From: Lojkania enalia
Taxonomy: Eukaryota; Ascomycota; Dothideomycetes; Pleosporales
Reading direction: 5' to 3'
NCBI GenBank assembly: GCA_010094045.1
Contig: ML986590.1
Location: 8,382-72,381, forward strand
Length of the DNA stretch: 64,000 nt
Part shown: positions 23,202 through 35,507 of the stretch, piece after piece
How positions within the stretch are numbered: position 1 is the first letter of the stretch
How the letters are laid out: every line of letters starts with the position of its first letter
Translations under genes and position numbers: made by a program
Notes under the pieces: model-generated
The model's input: the letters and a program-made list of their open reading frames with translations, nothing else
What the model was told of the DNA's origin: nothing
The model's database searches: none

Positions 23202-24832
23202 ATGCCCGTCATCGGCGGAGAGAAGTATGCATGCATGTCGTGTATCAAGGGTCACCGCGTGAGCGGGTGCACCCATACCGGTATATCTCTCTCGGCAAGC
23301 TCTCCGACGTTATTGTCATCCAAAGAAAGTAGTAGCTAAATGTCTGCCAATCTATAGAGCGTGAACTCCACCACATCAACCCCAAAGGGCGTCCTGTCAA
23401 GCAATGCGACCACTGCCGCATACACCGCAAGGACAGGTCCCACCACGTCAAGTGTGGTTGTGGCGAGAAGAAGGACAAGCATAAAGACAAGGGCGACGCG
23501 AAGGGTGAGATATTTGCTGGCATCAGTGTCGATGAGGTCTCTAATCATGCTGCAGTTGATGACAACCGCTGCTGCTGTCATTCAGGCGCAAAATGTATAT
23601 GCGGCTTGAAGAAGGACAACGTCGACTTGAAGCTTGATACCAGCAAACACTCTCTCCACGACGCGAGGGCGAAGCCCAAGCTTACGTCGACCCACTCGGA
23701 AAGCACTTTGACCGTCTTCGCCAACGGGCACCACAAGCCATGCCACAGGAACAATAACTCTGCCCATGTGTCTGGCGCGCCATACAAAATTCCCCGCCCG
23801 CACTCTCTTCACGGATCAGCTGCGTTTGCTGCTTATTCTCAAAGTGGCATTTATGGGCTACCCGATGTACCAGCCCAGCGCTCGATGGATACGCTCTCCA
23901 TGTCGAATACCGACTACTACACAATGCTGGGTTCGGGTCAGCGATCGGTCGACGGTTTGCCCATAACGCCTTTGACTGGTTCTGCTGATAGTAGCGGGGT
24001 TCAAGAATCGCTCTTCAATACCCAGCCCACCAGTTTTCCTCAGGACGGTGCTTCTCCCAGCGAGAGCCAGGGCAGCGACACTATTTCGACCACTCAATGG
24101 CCATGGGCTTCGACGTTCACGCCTGTCAGTAGAAACTTCGGTTTTAGTAGCCTTTCTACCTCTCCTTCGCAAGACTGTCTCCCAAATCTTGCAGATGATT
24201 GGGCCATTCCATCTGCTGGGCTAAGCAACCCGCTTTGGTCAGCTGGCGATTTGCCTCTTAATCCGAACAAGTTGAGCGACACCTTGACACAGCCCATTTC
24301 TCATAGTGGCGATTCCAGGCACAGCGCCCCTGGCCTCACAACAGCGTCTTCGGCGCAGTCCGAGATGGGTGAGCCAGCATTGTTCGGAGACATGGATCTC
24401 AGAAATCCACAACCAAACGGCAGTGACTCCCTGTTTTGGGACGATAAACCTACGTATCATTCGACCGCTTCGGCTCCTTCCGAGGCGCGTTCTATACCAA
24501 CGTCTATTCCGGTTACTACTTCCTCGGACGCCCAAGGACTTGAATTCGACTTGACCGACCGCACTATCGAGGGATCTCCATTCAAGACAAGCATTGGATT
24601 TACCCCCAACACACTAGCTTTCTCTAGTAATAGCCTTGAAGATTCTCCAGTGGCCGAGGATATTGGTACCATGTCAATTAGCATACCCTCCTCAGTCGAG
24701 ATCAGTGAGCCAAGCGCGATAGCCATGCCAAACAACGTTGATGATGTTGTTTCGAATGACCCTTGGTTGCTAGAACAAAACAGCTTTGGGGGCCTTGGTG
24801 GTTTCGATGTCTCCTACTCAAACTGGCCATAG
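23202..24832 (+). CDS. copper-fist DNA-binding transcription factor
   Basis: Predicted 500-aa nuclear regulator of copper homeostasis. Exons: 23202-23280, 23358-23504 and 23556-24832 (introns 77 and 51 bp). The copper-fist domain fills the first 65 residues: zinc ligands C11, C14, C23 and H25 (C-x2-C-x8-C-x-H), the minor-groove KGRP motif at 36-39, then DHC and KCGCG cysteines. A Cys-rich block follows after the second intron (CCCHSGAKCICG), which fits Cu(I) binding as in the Ace1/Cuf1 family. The remainder is Ser/Thr/Pro-rich and acidic, typical of an activation domain, ending in a hydrophobic-acidic tail (NSFGGLGGFDVSYSNW). Whether it drives copper detoxification (Ace1/AceA type) or uptake (Mac1 type) is not settled; the compact Cys block rather suggests the sensing/detoxification type. 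A C+T-rich leader precedes it. Confidence 0.92.
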
Positions 24833-27800
24833 GAATTGCGCATTCCAGTAGTCCCTTCACGACGCCATGACTCATGATACTGTTGGATTGAACGATATCA
24901 TCATCTCAAACTGCGGCCTTGTTCATATTTCCGCTTCCACTTTTCTTGCCATTTTGGCTTTTTCAGACCTTGGTCGCCTGTGTATATTGATCGATATGGC
25001 CCGAACTTTTTTTTTTCTTATTCGCTATTCGACGCCCTGTTTCATATTCTATTATCTCATCACCTTGACGAACAAGGCCGCGTATGTACATGTGGGATGA
25101 AGCTAGCTGGGCGGGACTGCATTGCTGGATTGTTGGGAAAAGCAATAGATTGGGCAATGGCGTTGTCATTTTACGTGTTTGAAACATGAAATTCTACCCC
25201 TTTGGACTGATGATCATGGCGCTGGTGAAGCCCTCTTGCTCGCTACCTTGATCTCCGCCCATTCGTCTGGAATGCTGTTGCACGATCAGCTGGCAATCGA
25301 CGTGACGTTCCCGCTGCAGGGCTGATGCTTGTCAAGGAACAAGACCCCCACCAGGGCCGTGTCCTGGGTCTGCAGAGATTTTCGTAGCCTATGATTGACC
25401 GGCTTGGATGCTAATCAGCAAGCCTAAACTAGAAACCTGCATTCCTAGAGAATTTACAGCAGAATGACGATGAGCGGCGTGCGCCCCCTCTCGCTCCCAC
25501 CTCGCCGCTGCTTTTTGCGGCAGGGGACGTGGCGAAGATCCAGCCGCTCCCCTCGACAGAACAACAGCCTCTCGCAAGAAGGCGCTGAGAGCTGACACGA
25601 ATGCTGAAGAGAAAATTTTTATTCCCACCAAGGACCAGGATAGTGGGCAGGCGCAGGACTTAGCAACAGGAATCAAATCTGACCGACAATGGAACGCTCC
25701 CACACGGCAGAGGATGAGGCATGACCATACCGCCAGCCAGCAGCAACCGACTGATCCGTCGCGCAGCGACAGCATCGTTGACTTGCGCATCAGCACGCCC
25801 TGCTCAAAGACGTAGGTCTACGCTAGCCAGCCAGGTTCCTCTCCGTGCTGCCCTGCACCCTGTGCGGGAGCTGGCGACGCGAGCTTGCTTGAAAGAGGTA
25901 GGGTTGATGAGGCGCTGCACCAAACGTTCCAATAGCAAAATTGTCGCATGCATAGCCATTAGCGAGACTGCAAACTGCCACTGTGATGGAAGCTCGCAGC
26001 CGCTGTCAATAACACTGACTCCATGAGCATGAGCGCCGATGGAGGATGAAGGCCGTCGCCAGCGAGCACTCGGCTGGAAGCGAGACGATGTGTGTGTATA
26101 GAGGCAGGATAGAAGAGTTGAACGTCACGGGCGCAAGCCCAACTGCTCGTCGCTAACAGCGCATTCGGACGATGCTTGATGCCTTCATCGGACTTCCCGC
26201 GAATACACAATGCTTCCATCCACACACTGGCTCTGCGGTCCCCTGCGCCGCGTTAACATTCAACGAGCGGCGACCTGCATCCTCACCCCACAGCGTGGCC
26301 TACGCCGCAGCAGCTCTAGGCTCGAGCTTACGCTTCGTCCCGCAATTATTAAAGGATCGCGCGTGACGTCTTTCCATCAGTGAGACGCTGAAGAATTTGG
26401 AACAACGCAGCAATCAATAATTCAGATTCGTCAACCCACCTTAGCAGCACCCTTGGCCGTGTTAACACAGGCCTTCCAATAATGGAACACTCCACGTCTT
26501 TCAAAACGACCCTGCAATTCTCCCATCCTTTCTCCCGGTATGGTCCTAGTCCGCCGAGATTTTCCATACGTATCTGTGTGGAACCGGCCCACCAGTCATC
26601 ATTTGCCCAATTCTGGTTTGCCATTATTCCTCCAGGGATGACTGGCGGACAGTTGACCGACAGATCGACGATCATTGGCGACTGCCACCACGCCCAGTCC
26701 CCGGAGAATTTTTGCTCTGTATGACATGTTGGATCGCCGTTCCTACGATTGTCGAGCACAATGCCAGACCAGGGAGCCGTGTGCTTCGTACACGGTACCT
26801 AACAGACTGTACCGTGGTCGCATGCTTCTATCTTGCCTCACCTTTTCGAACGATCAGGATCCCCGATTATTGGACGCTTTTCTCGCGAGCTCGAGCGATT
26901 CGCTGTCAGCAAGAGCGCGAACACGTATCCAGGGCCTTCTAACCGTGCCTATTCCTTCCCAGGTAGTTTCACCGGACCTGTACAACCTCCACTTCATCTA
27001 GCGGTGACCAAAGGGACAACGAATACTGCCCCGATCATCTCTTCAGACACCGGTTTTTCTATGTCCCCTCTCAGTTACAGGATATTCCTTGTCGAGCCTT
27101 CCCCAAGTCCCACAGAACAAAAATATACGTAGGTACTTTCGAAGAAGTCCATTACACTTCTAGCCGCAGCCCACCATCTCCTACCACAATGAATTTTTTT
27201 TTTTTTTTTTTTTTTTTCGAATTGGCAATGAAAGCCTTCATTCCAACAGGGCACTATCGGCATTCAAAAAACTTAGTCATACCACCTAATGCAAGGGTCC
27301 GAAGCGCCCCCGTTTTGGTCCAGCCCCGCCCTTTCCTGCCCGCCGACCGCCCCTTTTGCTGAACAAGCGAAGCCAATCCCTTGGTCTCTCAATCAGTTTA
27401 TCGAAACATCAAACACCAGCGACATATTATGTATTTCGAAACATTTGCCACCAAAAAATTCCCACACATGGGAAGCTTACCCCAGCCTCCACTACGGCTC
27501 TGTCCCGCACCGCCCTTCCTCTCGCGAGAATTATCAGCCTTATAGAAATACCAGGATGGATTGGACGGGTGACGTAGTGTAAAGCAGTGCCGCTTCCGAC
27601 ATCTCCCGCGTTATCCACTTTTTCCTTTTTGCTTCCCATAATCGATCGCCCCGACGAACCACGATGCTCGGTGGCCCATCAAGCATACTGGCCAACCTTT
27701 TTTTGTCTTTCTTCGCGCCGTCGGTGCATGTCCACACGCTCGCTGCGTCCTGGAATGGTTTGGGGGTTACATAAACGGGGGCTATGTATGTATGCATGCC

Positions 27801-29121
27801 CACAGTGCTTAATGCGCAGAAAGAGAGAGATACATATGCACCCCATAGAGCAAGCGTGTATGTAGGTGCCTGGCGGACGTCTGGATTGTATATGGTGTAC
27901 CGGCGAAGACTAATTCCCGACTCACGTCCGTTTTCTCAGGCCAGGACAAGAAACTTTTTTTTCCTTCGTCGTTATTCCCGGAGCTGAAGCTCTGATAAAA
28001 ATTTTCCATTGTGCAGATACATGCATAGATCAGCGGGTGAGATGAGCGGTTTGTTCGGTTCGGATCGACGTTTAAGTATACCGATGAGCGTGTTTGGTTG
28101 ATTGTACGATGTAAGATTTACATACGCGGAGCTTCTAGCGACCGCTATACACGCTTGAGCGAGGAATATCTATGCATAGCTATATCTATGACGGGAGGGT
28201 TCGGCAGATGGGCGACTGCGTCTAGAGCGTTTACGGGTCTGTTTCAATGTGATTTCTTTGACGCCCGAAGAAACTGTTGGCGTACTATGAGATACGTATA
28301 TAGTTCAGCACACCAGAGAAAGTACTAGGTAGAAGACCCCCTTCCCCCAAGATCCGTTAGACCTGCTCAGCTATATATATTAGCACGTGCAAGGAGGCCG
28401 GACGTTTTCCCAATCTTATACTTTGACCCTGCTGTTAACATATTCCACTAGTTGAACTCGACCACATAGCCGGCTCTTAGAAAATTGTAATTCCCATTCT
28501 CGAATCTTTCAGCGGCCCATGTCTCCCGATCTTCAATTCCATGCCCGGGAAATCCGGCATTCGATGTACATATGCCAGGCGTAGGAAGGCAGGCAAGCTA
28601 CCCGGCGGCGCCAAGCGGCTACTCGAAAAGCCTCCTCACCTAGAAGTGCCGAATACGAATCCTAGCTTCTTAGAATATATGTAATGACCGAGAAGTATCT
28701 ATTATTGTACGAGGAACGCAGTCCAGCATGAAACATGTGTGCACTTAAGATTAAGTTAGCGCGCTTGAGCCTGCTACAGCTAGCGGTTTTAGTATTCACG
28801 TTTTGGGACAACCTGATTTTGCTTTGGAGCCTTCTGAGATAAAGTGAATTTTTACCTCGCTTTGATGAAACGGATAGAATCGGACTTTTATTTATTAGAT
28901 ATCTGTACATGGACTCCCAAAATGCATTAAGCTATGAGTGCTCCTGGATAAATCCCTAATTTCATAACACGACTTTTTCCTTGGCCAGAGCAGAGGCTCC
29001 TCCCCTCCAATAACTAACAATTTTATATAGCACATATCTACCCTTGACATAAGAAAGTCTAGATTAGAACGGGCTTGAAGCATCCTCCACATCATCGATG
29101 ATTAACATCGTAGATATTCCC
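24833..29121. other. 4.3-kb gene-poor intergenic region
   Basis: I see no protein-coding gene, tRNA or rRNA. The longest open frames (about 100-135 codons) overlap one another on opposite strands and show no recognisable domain. A pure T tract of 24 occupies 27194-27217. A non-coding transcript or a long upstream region cannot be excluded. Confidence 0.45.
27194..27217. repeat. T24 homopolymer
   Basis: Uninterrupted run of T. On the minus strand it is a poly-A tract. Nothing coding flanks it, so it may be a slippage tract or the tail of a degraded retroposed copy. Confidence 0.8.
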
Positions 29122-30828
29122 TCATTCAATACCGAGCCCAATATAGGCCCAGCAAGTAGAGAGATCCTCGACCAAGGTGACAAAGTTGTCGTCGTCTAGA
29201 TGTTTTAGTATGAAGTCGTTTAGAATGTCCTTCCGTCCCTCCGGAGAGTGCATAGAGTATGCTGCAAGATTTCCGCTACCCGATGTATTGGTGTTATCAG
29301 TGATTTCGGAAAGTACGCGATTCTGGGCGGGTTCAGAATGATGAGGCGGAGAAATGGGTGTTGAGGATTGTTGTCTCTGCGTGGATGTATCTAAAATTGA
29401 GCTACTTGTGATACGACGATCGTTATGAGCTCTTTCTAGGGAATGGGATTTTGATGGTGGGGCCGGACTTCCTCTTTCGGCAGCATTCGCGAGAAATGTT
29501 GGTAGAGGGAGAGGTGAGAGGTCCAACCCTCGAATTAGGGGGGGTGTAGGGCCTCCGCTAAGAGTGGTCAAAGATGGCAAAGGAAGAGGACGCATTGCAC
29601 TGCTTGATAGATGACTAGAAGGGCGATCGAAGTCGCTACTTGGAACCTTGGGTGAGGACGATCGTCCAAAGGGAAGCTCACGTCGGGGCGGCAAACCCAT
29701 TGACGACCCTGTCCATGGTACATCTATCTCTGTGTTAGATGTCGGCGGGCGTGATGATTCGTCCATATGTTCCTCATAGATAACTGGAAGCGGCGCCGAG
29801 ATAGCCGGATGCTGAAAGTACTCGGGTGGTATAAGTGGATTGGAAGTTGACATCTTTGTTGCGTGCTGTGGGTTGCGTTGACGAGTTACCAGGCCCGAGT
29901 ATGCATTTGCTCGATCAGCGGGGTTTACTTCATGACCCTGCTTGTGCTGGGGTAGGGACGCTGGTTGAGAATATGAGTTTCCCTTAACGGTGTTGTCAGA
30001 GCTGGTATCCGAAGCCGAAGTAGCCGCGGTATGCGGTCGCCGACACTCTTCCATGGTCTGTGTACATTCGGGAGAGGGGCTAGTAAGTTTCCGATGTTGG
30101 GAATGGGATAATGGTGCGGTCAATGGTCGATTAGATATCTCGACGAGGCCGGATGGGGGGTAGGAAGGGCCACCGCTTTCGGGTTTTCCAGAGACTGTGC
30201 TAGGTGAGCCAGATTTCGAGGCATTCTGTGACAGCGAGCTCGGAGTGATGCGGAGTCCAAGCTTCAAGAGGTGGTCAATGGCAATGTCGTAGTCTTTGTT
30301 AGAGGTGAACTTGATTTGGATTCGGCGGACCTTTCAGAGGAATGAGCAATGCTACATTAACAAGAAAGGAAAGGCCACCTTTCCATCCGGAAGATTGTAG
30401 CGGATTCCTAACAATGGACACTTGACGAGGGCCGAAATAGGCAACTGCTCGGCCTTAAGCTCGACATGGTGAAGGCGCATTTGCTCAGTAATCTGCGAGG
30501 CCTGGTTGACTAGCTCCTGAAGGGGGAGGGTCTCCTGTTATTTTGGAGTCAGATAGAACCGCTCCATAAATGAGGCAAACAAGGCCGCGATATGCAGACG
30601 GAAGGTGGGAGTGCTGGCTCGTACTAAGATGCATGATCCCTGAATCACTTTCATCATCTGCCACTGTGAGTCGGATCTGTTTTCTACCCCTCTGAAAGTG
30701 TCGAAGACAACGAGGAGATCTCCAGCCACATGGGACCAGGTGAATTGCTGGACGTTTGCAGGGACACCCGCAGAATAAGAGTACTTGGCCAGGGGCAGAG
30801 AAATGAAGTTAGTTGTTAATGTCTGCAT
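29122..30828 (-). CDS. Rec114-like meiotic recombination protein (probable)
   Basis: Predicted 522 aa. Exons: 30828-30625, 30534-30379 and 30330-29122. Intron 1 is 90 bp with a CTGAC branch site and a TAACAG acceptor, and removes an in-frame stop. Intron 2 is 48 bp. The N-terminal 120-180 residues form an ordered beta-rich block: LPLAKYSYS, then FTWSHVAGDLLVVFDTF, then LLGIRYNLPDGK joined to VRRIQIKFTSNKDYDIA. This matches my recollection of the PH-like N-terminus of fungal Rec114, a partner of Mei4 in Spo11 double-strand-break formation. A long Ser/Pro-rich disordered middle follows. A C-terminal helical block (LNDFILKHLDDDNFVTLVEDL) fits the Mei4-binding end of Rec114. The family call rests on recollection of a fast-evolving family. 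A generic PH-like nuclear protein is the alternative. It shares a divergent promoter with rsc9. Confidence 0.5.
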
Positions 30829-31306
30829 ATTCTGGGAGACGCTGCGGTTAGCAAATGACTTCGCTGCTGTCGGTTAATGCGACCAAGCGGCCCGTAGACG
30901 TGACGGGTGAAAGAATTAATGTGGTTGTCTCAGCCAGGAACGGAGGGAGATTGAGCTCAGGAACATTAGGTAATCACCTTGGAGCCAACTAACCAATCAC
31001 AGTCCTAGTTGATCAGGTGCCGGAGGGTTATCACGTGATAGTGGTTCGTGCGAGAAAGCTAGCGGCGTCGCAACGCGACTAGAGATCCACGGCTTGGGAA
31101 GTTTGAGGATCGCCAGTGTCAGTATACTAGTCCGACCATCGCGACTGCTGCCCACTAAGCCGCTGACCTGCATCGCATCGCGCCTGCAAACCCTTCGACT
31201 CCATACCGTTGCCCCGTCCTTGATGCGCATATATACAACGGCTGTCTTCTGGAGGAATTGCCGTCCGCGGTACAAGCAACTAAGGTGAGTGCGCCAACGC
31301 TCAGCA
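30829..31306. promoter_or_regulatory. divergent promoter of the Rec114-like gene and rsc9
   Basis: 478 bp separate the two start codons. A CCAAT box lies at 30993-30997, and a 12-bp perfect palindrome containing an E-box lies at 31029-31040. Either could serve both genes. Confidence 0.5.
31029..31040. promoter_or_regulatory. palindromic E-box TATCACGTGATA
   Basis: A perfect 12-bp palindrome with a CACGTG core, the binding site of basic helix-loop-helix factors such as Cbf1/Pho4-type proteins in fungi. It lies about 200 bp upstream of the start of the Rec114-like gene and about 270 bp upstream of rsc9. Its use is inferred. Confidence 0.5.
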
Positions 31307-34300
31307 ATGGCGCCAAACAAACCGCGCGACCCATCCATCGAGCGCACATCAGAGTATGAAGAATTCATAGAGAAATTAGCAGAATACCACGAGAAACGAG
31401 GGTTAGTGCTTAGTTCGCGCCCTGCCCAAGATCGCCGCAGGCCCTGACCTCGAGCCACAGGACTCATCTCGACCGCGAACCCAAGATTGGGACTCGACAT
31501 CTCGACCTTCTGCGCCTATACAAACGCGTTGTGGAAGAAGGCGGATACGACAAAGTCTCGGACACCAAGAATAACAAGCTTGCGTGGCGGAAACTGGCCG
31601 GTGAATTCCTGCCCGGGAGCCAGAATCTAACCACGCAGGCCTTCATCGTGAAGAGCGCATACTACAAGAATCTTGCGTACGTTCTGGTCTCCATAGAGCG
31701 CGTCCTGGTTGACAGGGAGCAACAGACGTTGATTTAGGGTTGCAGGGCTTACGAAATCTCCACCATCCACAAGCGCGAACCCCCCCCCAAAGAAATCCTC
31801 GAGGATGTGTCTGCGAAGGGCGGCGACTTACTAAACCGAACTGTCGAGAATTATTTCCGTCCTGCAAGCCGGGAAGCGCAGCGATTAAGGGGAGAAGACG
31901 ACTCCGAAGAGTCGGACGAGGAGGGCGATATAAAGAAGACACCCAAAGAGGACAAAATGGACTTGGATGAGCCAGGAAGCACTGGCCGCGTAACGCGAGG
32001 TGAGTCTCACCTTATTTCCTTTCACCAGCACCTGCCAAGGCATCGGTTTCCTATATTTATCACTTTTTTCGCCCATGCTCCTTCTCTCCCTCTATCTCAG
32101 GAAACTCGACCGAGCTAACCTTTCTAAAAGCCCTACGGCACGCTCCACCCCAACGCGTGCTCTTCCAACCCGAAATGTCTACTCGACAGACTCGCCAGTC
32201 CACTGGTCATCTGCCTTCCCCGCAGCCGGGAGCTCACACCAATGGCATCTACGGTACGAGCGGTGCTGCAATGACAATAGCGAATTACGAGCCGCGAGCC
32301 GCCGCGCCTTCGAATATGAAGCCGGTTGTTACTCCGGCTAACAATCCGGAGCATTTCAAGAACCTACGCATGAAGCACATTGTAAATCGAATGAACAGAC
32401 CTCAGCCTCTGAGAGGAATGATGCTTCCTGGCAGTAAGCCCGCTTATTCGTGTAACGCACGAACAACTGCTAACTAGACATAGCTGGTTTCCCTGGACCT
32501 AATATTTACATACGTGCTCTGCATGCTCTTCGATCAAGAAACCCAGAAGAGGAGGCGTACGCTTTGCATCATCTAGTAAAAATTTCACACGAACGCGGTG
32601 ACAAGTACCGGTTCGACCAGTTTCCTGGACTAGCAGAGGCACTGATCGCGAAGGTCATTGAGGTCGCTTCCCTATTCTACGATGTTAAATGGGACGTATC
32701 TTATATTGAGGATGAATCAAGCCGCCCAAATGTCCTTAACGGCTTGTTGGGTACAGAGGACCTGCTCCGAAAGATAAAGTCACTTCCTATGCTCGACAAC
32801 CGAGACGATCTCCTTCCCGAGGAAGCTGCTAATTCCTTAGGAATGATTAACGAAGCAGCTCTCATTATTCGCAATATGGTCATGCACCCCGACAACGCTG
32901 GCTTCGTCTCTATAATCCCATCAATCCGTGACCTGATGGTTATTGTTCTTAACCTACCCAAACATTCCACTATAGTTGAGCTTCAGCACTACGCCCTCGA
33001 AATCGCGGAGCAACTGACAAAATTCTGGATCTTGGATGGTCAAAATCCGCTCTACCGTTCATTACTCGCTCAAGTCGAGTCAGAAGACCGTGGCAAAATT
33101 ATCACATCATTGAGAGCCCTTGGGCGGATAGCAATGAACCTCGAAGCAACAAACAAGTTGACAGGCGTGCCCACTAAAACGCTCCAATCGATATGCGATT
33201 GGCTACTAGTAGAAGATGAGGAACTGCGAAATGCGTGCCTTGATTTTCTCTATCTCTTTACAAGCCAGGCGGACAATGTAGAGATCCTGGCTAATGAGGT
33301 GAACATTGAAGGACTTGTGAATCAACTGGTTCGACTTCTTCAATACAATGCAATAGCCTCCGAAGAACGGCGGAGTAACACGAAATCATCGAAATCAGCA
33401 CAATTTACAGACACCCCGCCTAAACTCTCCGCTGCCATTATTGAGCAGTTGGTCGTACTCGAGGAACCAGAACGCAGCTCGCAGTGGCTTCGCACCTGCT
33501 TTGATGAGGACCCTTCAGGAGAGATTACACAGATCCAACTTTGGTCAGCATACAATACGGCCTTCCAGGAAATGATGGCGTCGAATCCTTCGCTCAACGT
33601 CCTTATGCCTGCGAAAGATTTCATTACAAACGTTTCCACAACTTTTAAAAACGCCTCTGCCCAGGTGCACCATGCTAATGGACAGCCTAAGTACACTATC
33701 AAAGGAATAAAACCTCGCGCGGTACCTGCTGATCCCGCCACGAAGAAGCCATATATGCGCTGCTGCTGGCACCCTCCTAGTCTTTTAAACGGGCTCTCAG
33801 ATACAAAACATTCGACTGCCAAGAACGAGTGTGGGGAGTACACTCCTGGTGTTAGGGCGATGTGGGAGCACATCGTCTCAACACATCTCAAAGTACCCCG
33901 TGACGAAACCGGCAAATGGCTCCTGGAGCAAAAGCCTGATATTGACATGACGAACGGAGATGCTGTAGCTACATCAGCGCTCACGAAATACTTTTGTCAT
34001 TGGGGCGGATGCACACACTTCAATCCAAATGGAACTAAGTCTGCCTATGATGTCGGCCAACACATCAAGACTCATCTGCCAGATACGAGCACAATGTATT
34101 CCCTTCATGCCAAACACAACCGCACACCTTCCACAGCCACAATCCTTACGACCTCTGCACAAGTCCGCTACGAAAACTTCCAGCCTCAATTTGGCCAGCC
34201 AGTCGGCCTTGGTAGTCTTGGAATGGGCGGTCGCGGGCCTGGATACGGCTACGCCCATGGGCCCAGAGACGAACGACGTGGTGATCCCATTCCGCCACCC

Positions 34301-34726
34301 CAGCCATCGCCTAACTGGCGCTTTTACAATACTGTTACCGACGAGCAAGGCGAGCCTGCCGGCCTCCCCTTTGCATCTGTCCTTGTCCTCCGCAATCTCG
34401 CCCGCCAACTCGCCAAACTACCTTCGCCCGACCCAATCCAAGAAATCTCCGATTCACCACCCCACAAGCGCGGCAGAAGCGAGTCCTCTCCAGACTACAG
34501 ACGCAGCACTGGAGCCAAGAAACCGCGACTCAGCGATGCGGCTAGGGAGGCGCAAAAGGAGAACGAAGAAATTGAAAAGGAGGAGAAGGAAGCCGAGAGT
34601 GCCGGGTGGGTGCCTCGAGTGTTTAGCCCCGTCAAGGAACAGTTGCACTACATAGCAGCGTACAACCTGACGCTGAAAAATTATACGGCGGGCCTGTTGA
34701 AGGCCATTGCTCAGGGTGGCGGATAG
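31307..34726 (+). CDS. rsc9: RSC chromatin-remodelling complex subunit Rsc9 (ARID and zinc-finger protein)
   Basis: Predicted 1036-aa subunit of the RSC/SWI-SNF-type nucleosome remodeller. Exons: 31307-31401, 31461-31676, 31746-31999, 32131-32433 and 32484-34726 (introns 59, 69, 131 and 50 bp; all frames join). The N-terminal ARID domain (about 10-110) shows YEEFIEKLAEYHEKRGT, then HLDLLRLYKRVVEEGGYDKV and LAWRKLAGEFLP. The central region (about 290-640) is an alpha-helical repeat of the Rsc9 family beginning GFPGPNIYIRALHALRS. Two zinc-finger segments follow: one near 715-760 with an irregular CCWHPP start, one near 793-825 of C2H2 shape (YFCHWGGCTHF ending HIKTH). The tail is charged with an RKK-type basic stretch. 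The start was chosen because it directly precedes the ARID. It converges on the ING-type gene. Confidence 0.93.
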
Positions 34727-35507
34727 ATCGGAGGAGAAAGTTCGGCGTTTGGTTAGGGGGATGTGTAAGCGACATACTATCTTCTTTCAATTTTCCGATC
34801 GCTTTTTACAAGGGTATTAGCTTTGTCCGAGATACCTCCGGCGTGTCTAGGATGTGGCGGGATGGACGGTGTTTTGCTGTTAGGATTTTCGTAGATTGTG
34901 GAGATTACACAACTCTAGTTGAATTTCCTTGAAAATAAGAATCTTTTCTAGGAGTCTGTCTATAATTTGTGTACTATGCATGGGCTTTGGTCATCATTCT
35001 TGGTCAGGAATTGATAATGTGCCGTTATAATCATTGTATTGTGCATCGAAGCATCTACAATCCGAAATCCTAGATCCCATGTGTCCAGAATGTAGGACCA
35101 AGGAAATGCTGCGCTTGAATGCCCCCCAAGTGTTGGCGCAAAGAAATCCCTAAGCTTAGATAATAAAAGATAAGTAAAAGAACAAGTAAAGACAAGCCGA
35201 AGAAATAGGAATAAGAAAAGGGGATAAAAATGGCCTGCTTACCGTTAAAACAACGCTCATACTATTCACCTATACATCAGTCCCTAATATCCCTGAAAAA
35301 TTTATAGTAGGTGCCTCTAACTTGTAATTGCAAACACCCATCCAACAAAGCTAACGCGGCGGAACCCCACGAGCGCTCTTTATATCGATTCCCAGACCTC
35401 AATCAGAGAGCATCCCAGCCATCCCAAAGACCCTTGAAGCCATCTTTGTAGCATTTGCCCTTGCCCAAATCTCTAGACCCAAAACTCCTTGAACTCCTAC
35501 CGAATTC
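34727..35507. other. intergenic between convergent genes
   Basis: 780 bp containing the 3' UTRs of rsc9 and of the ING-type gene. A+T-rich in places. No gene seen. Confidence 0.5.

Noticed and set aside
25389..25796. 135-codon minus-strand frame
   Set aside because: Composition unlike proteins here and no recognisable domain.
26349..26759. 136-codon minus-strand frame
   Set aside because: No domain, overlaps plus-strand frames.
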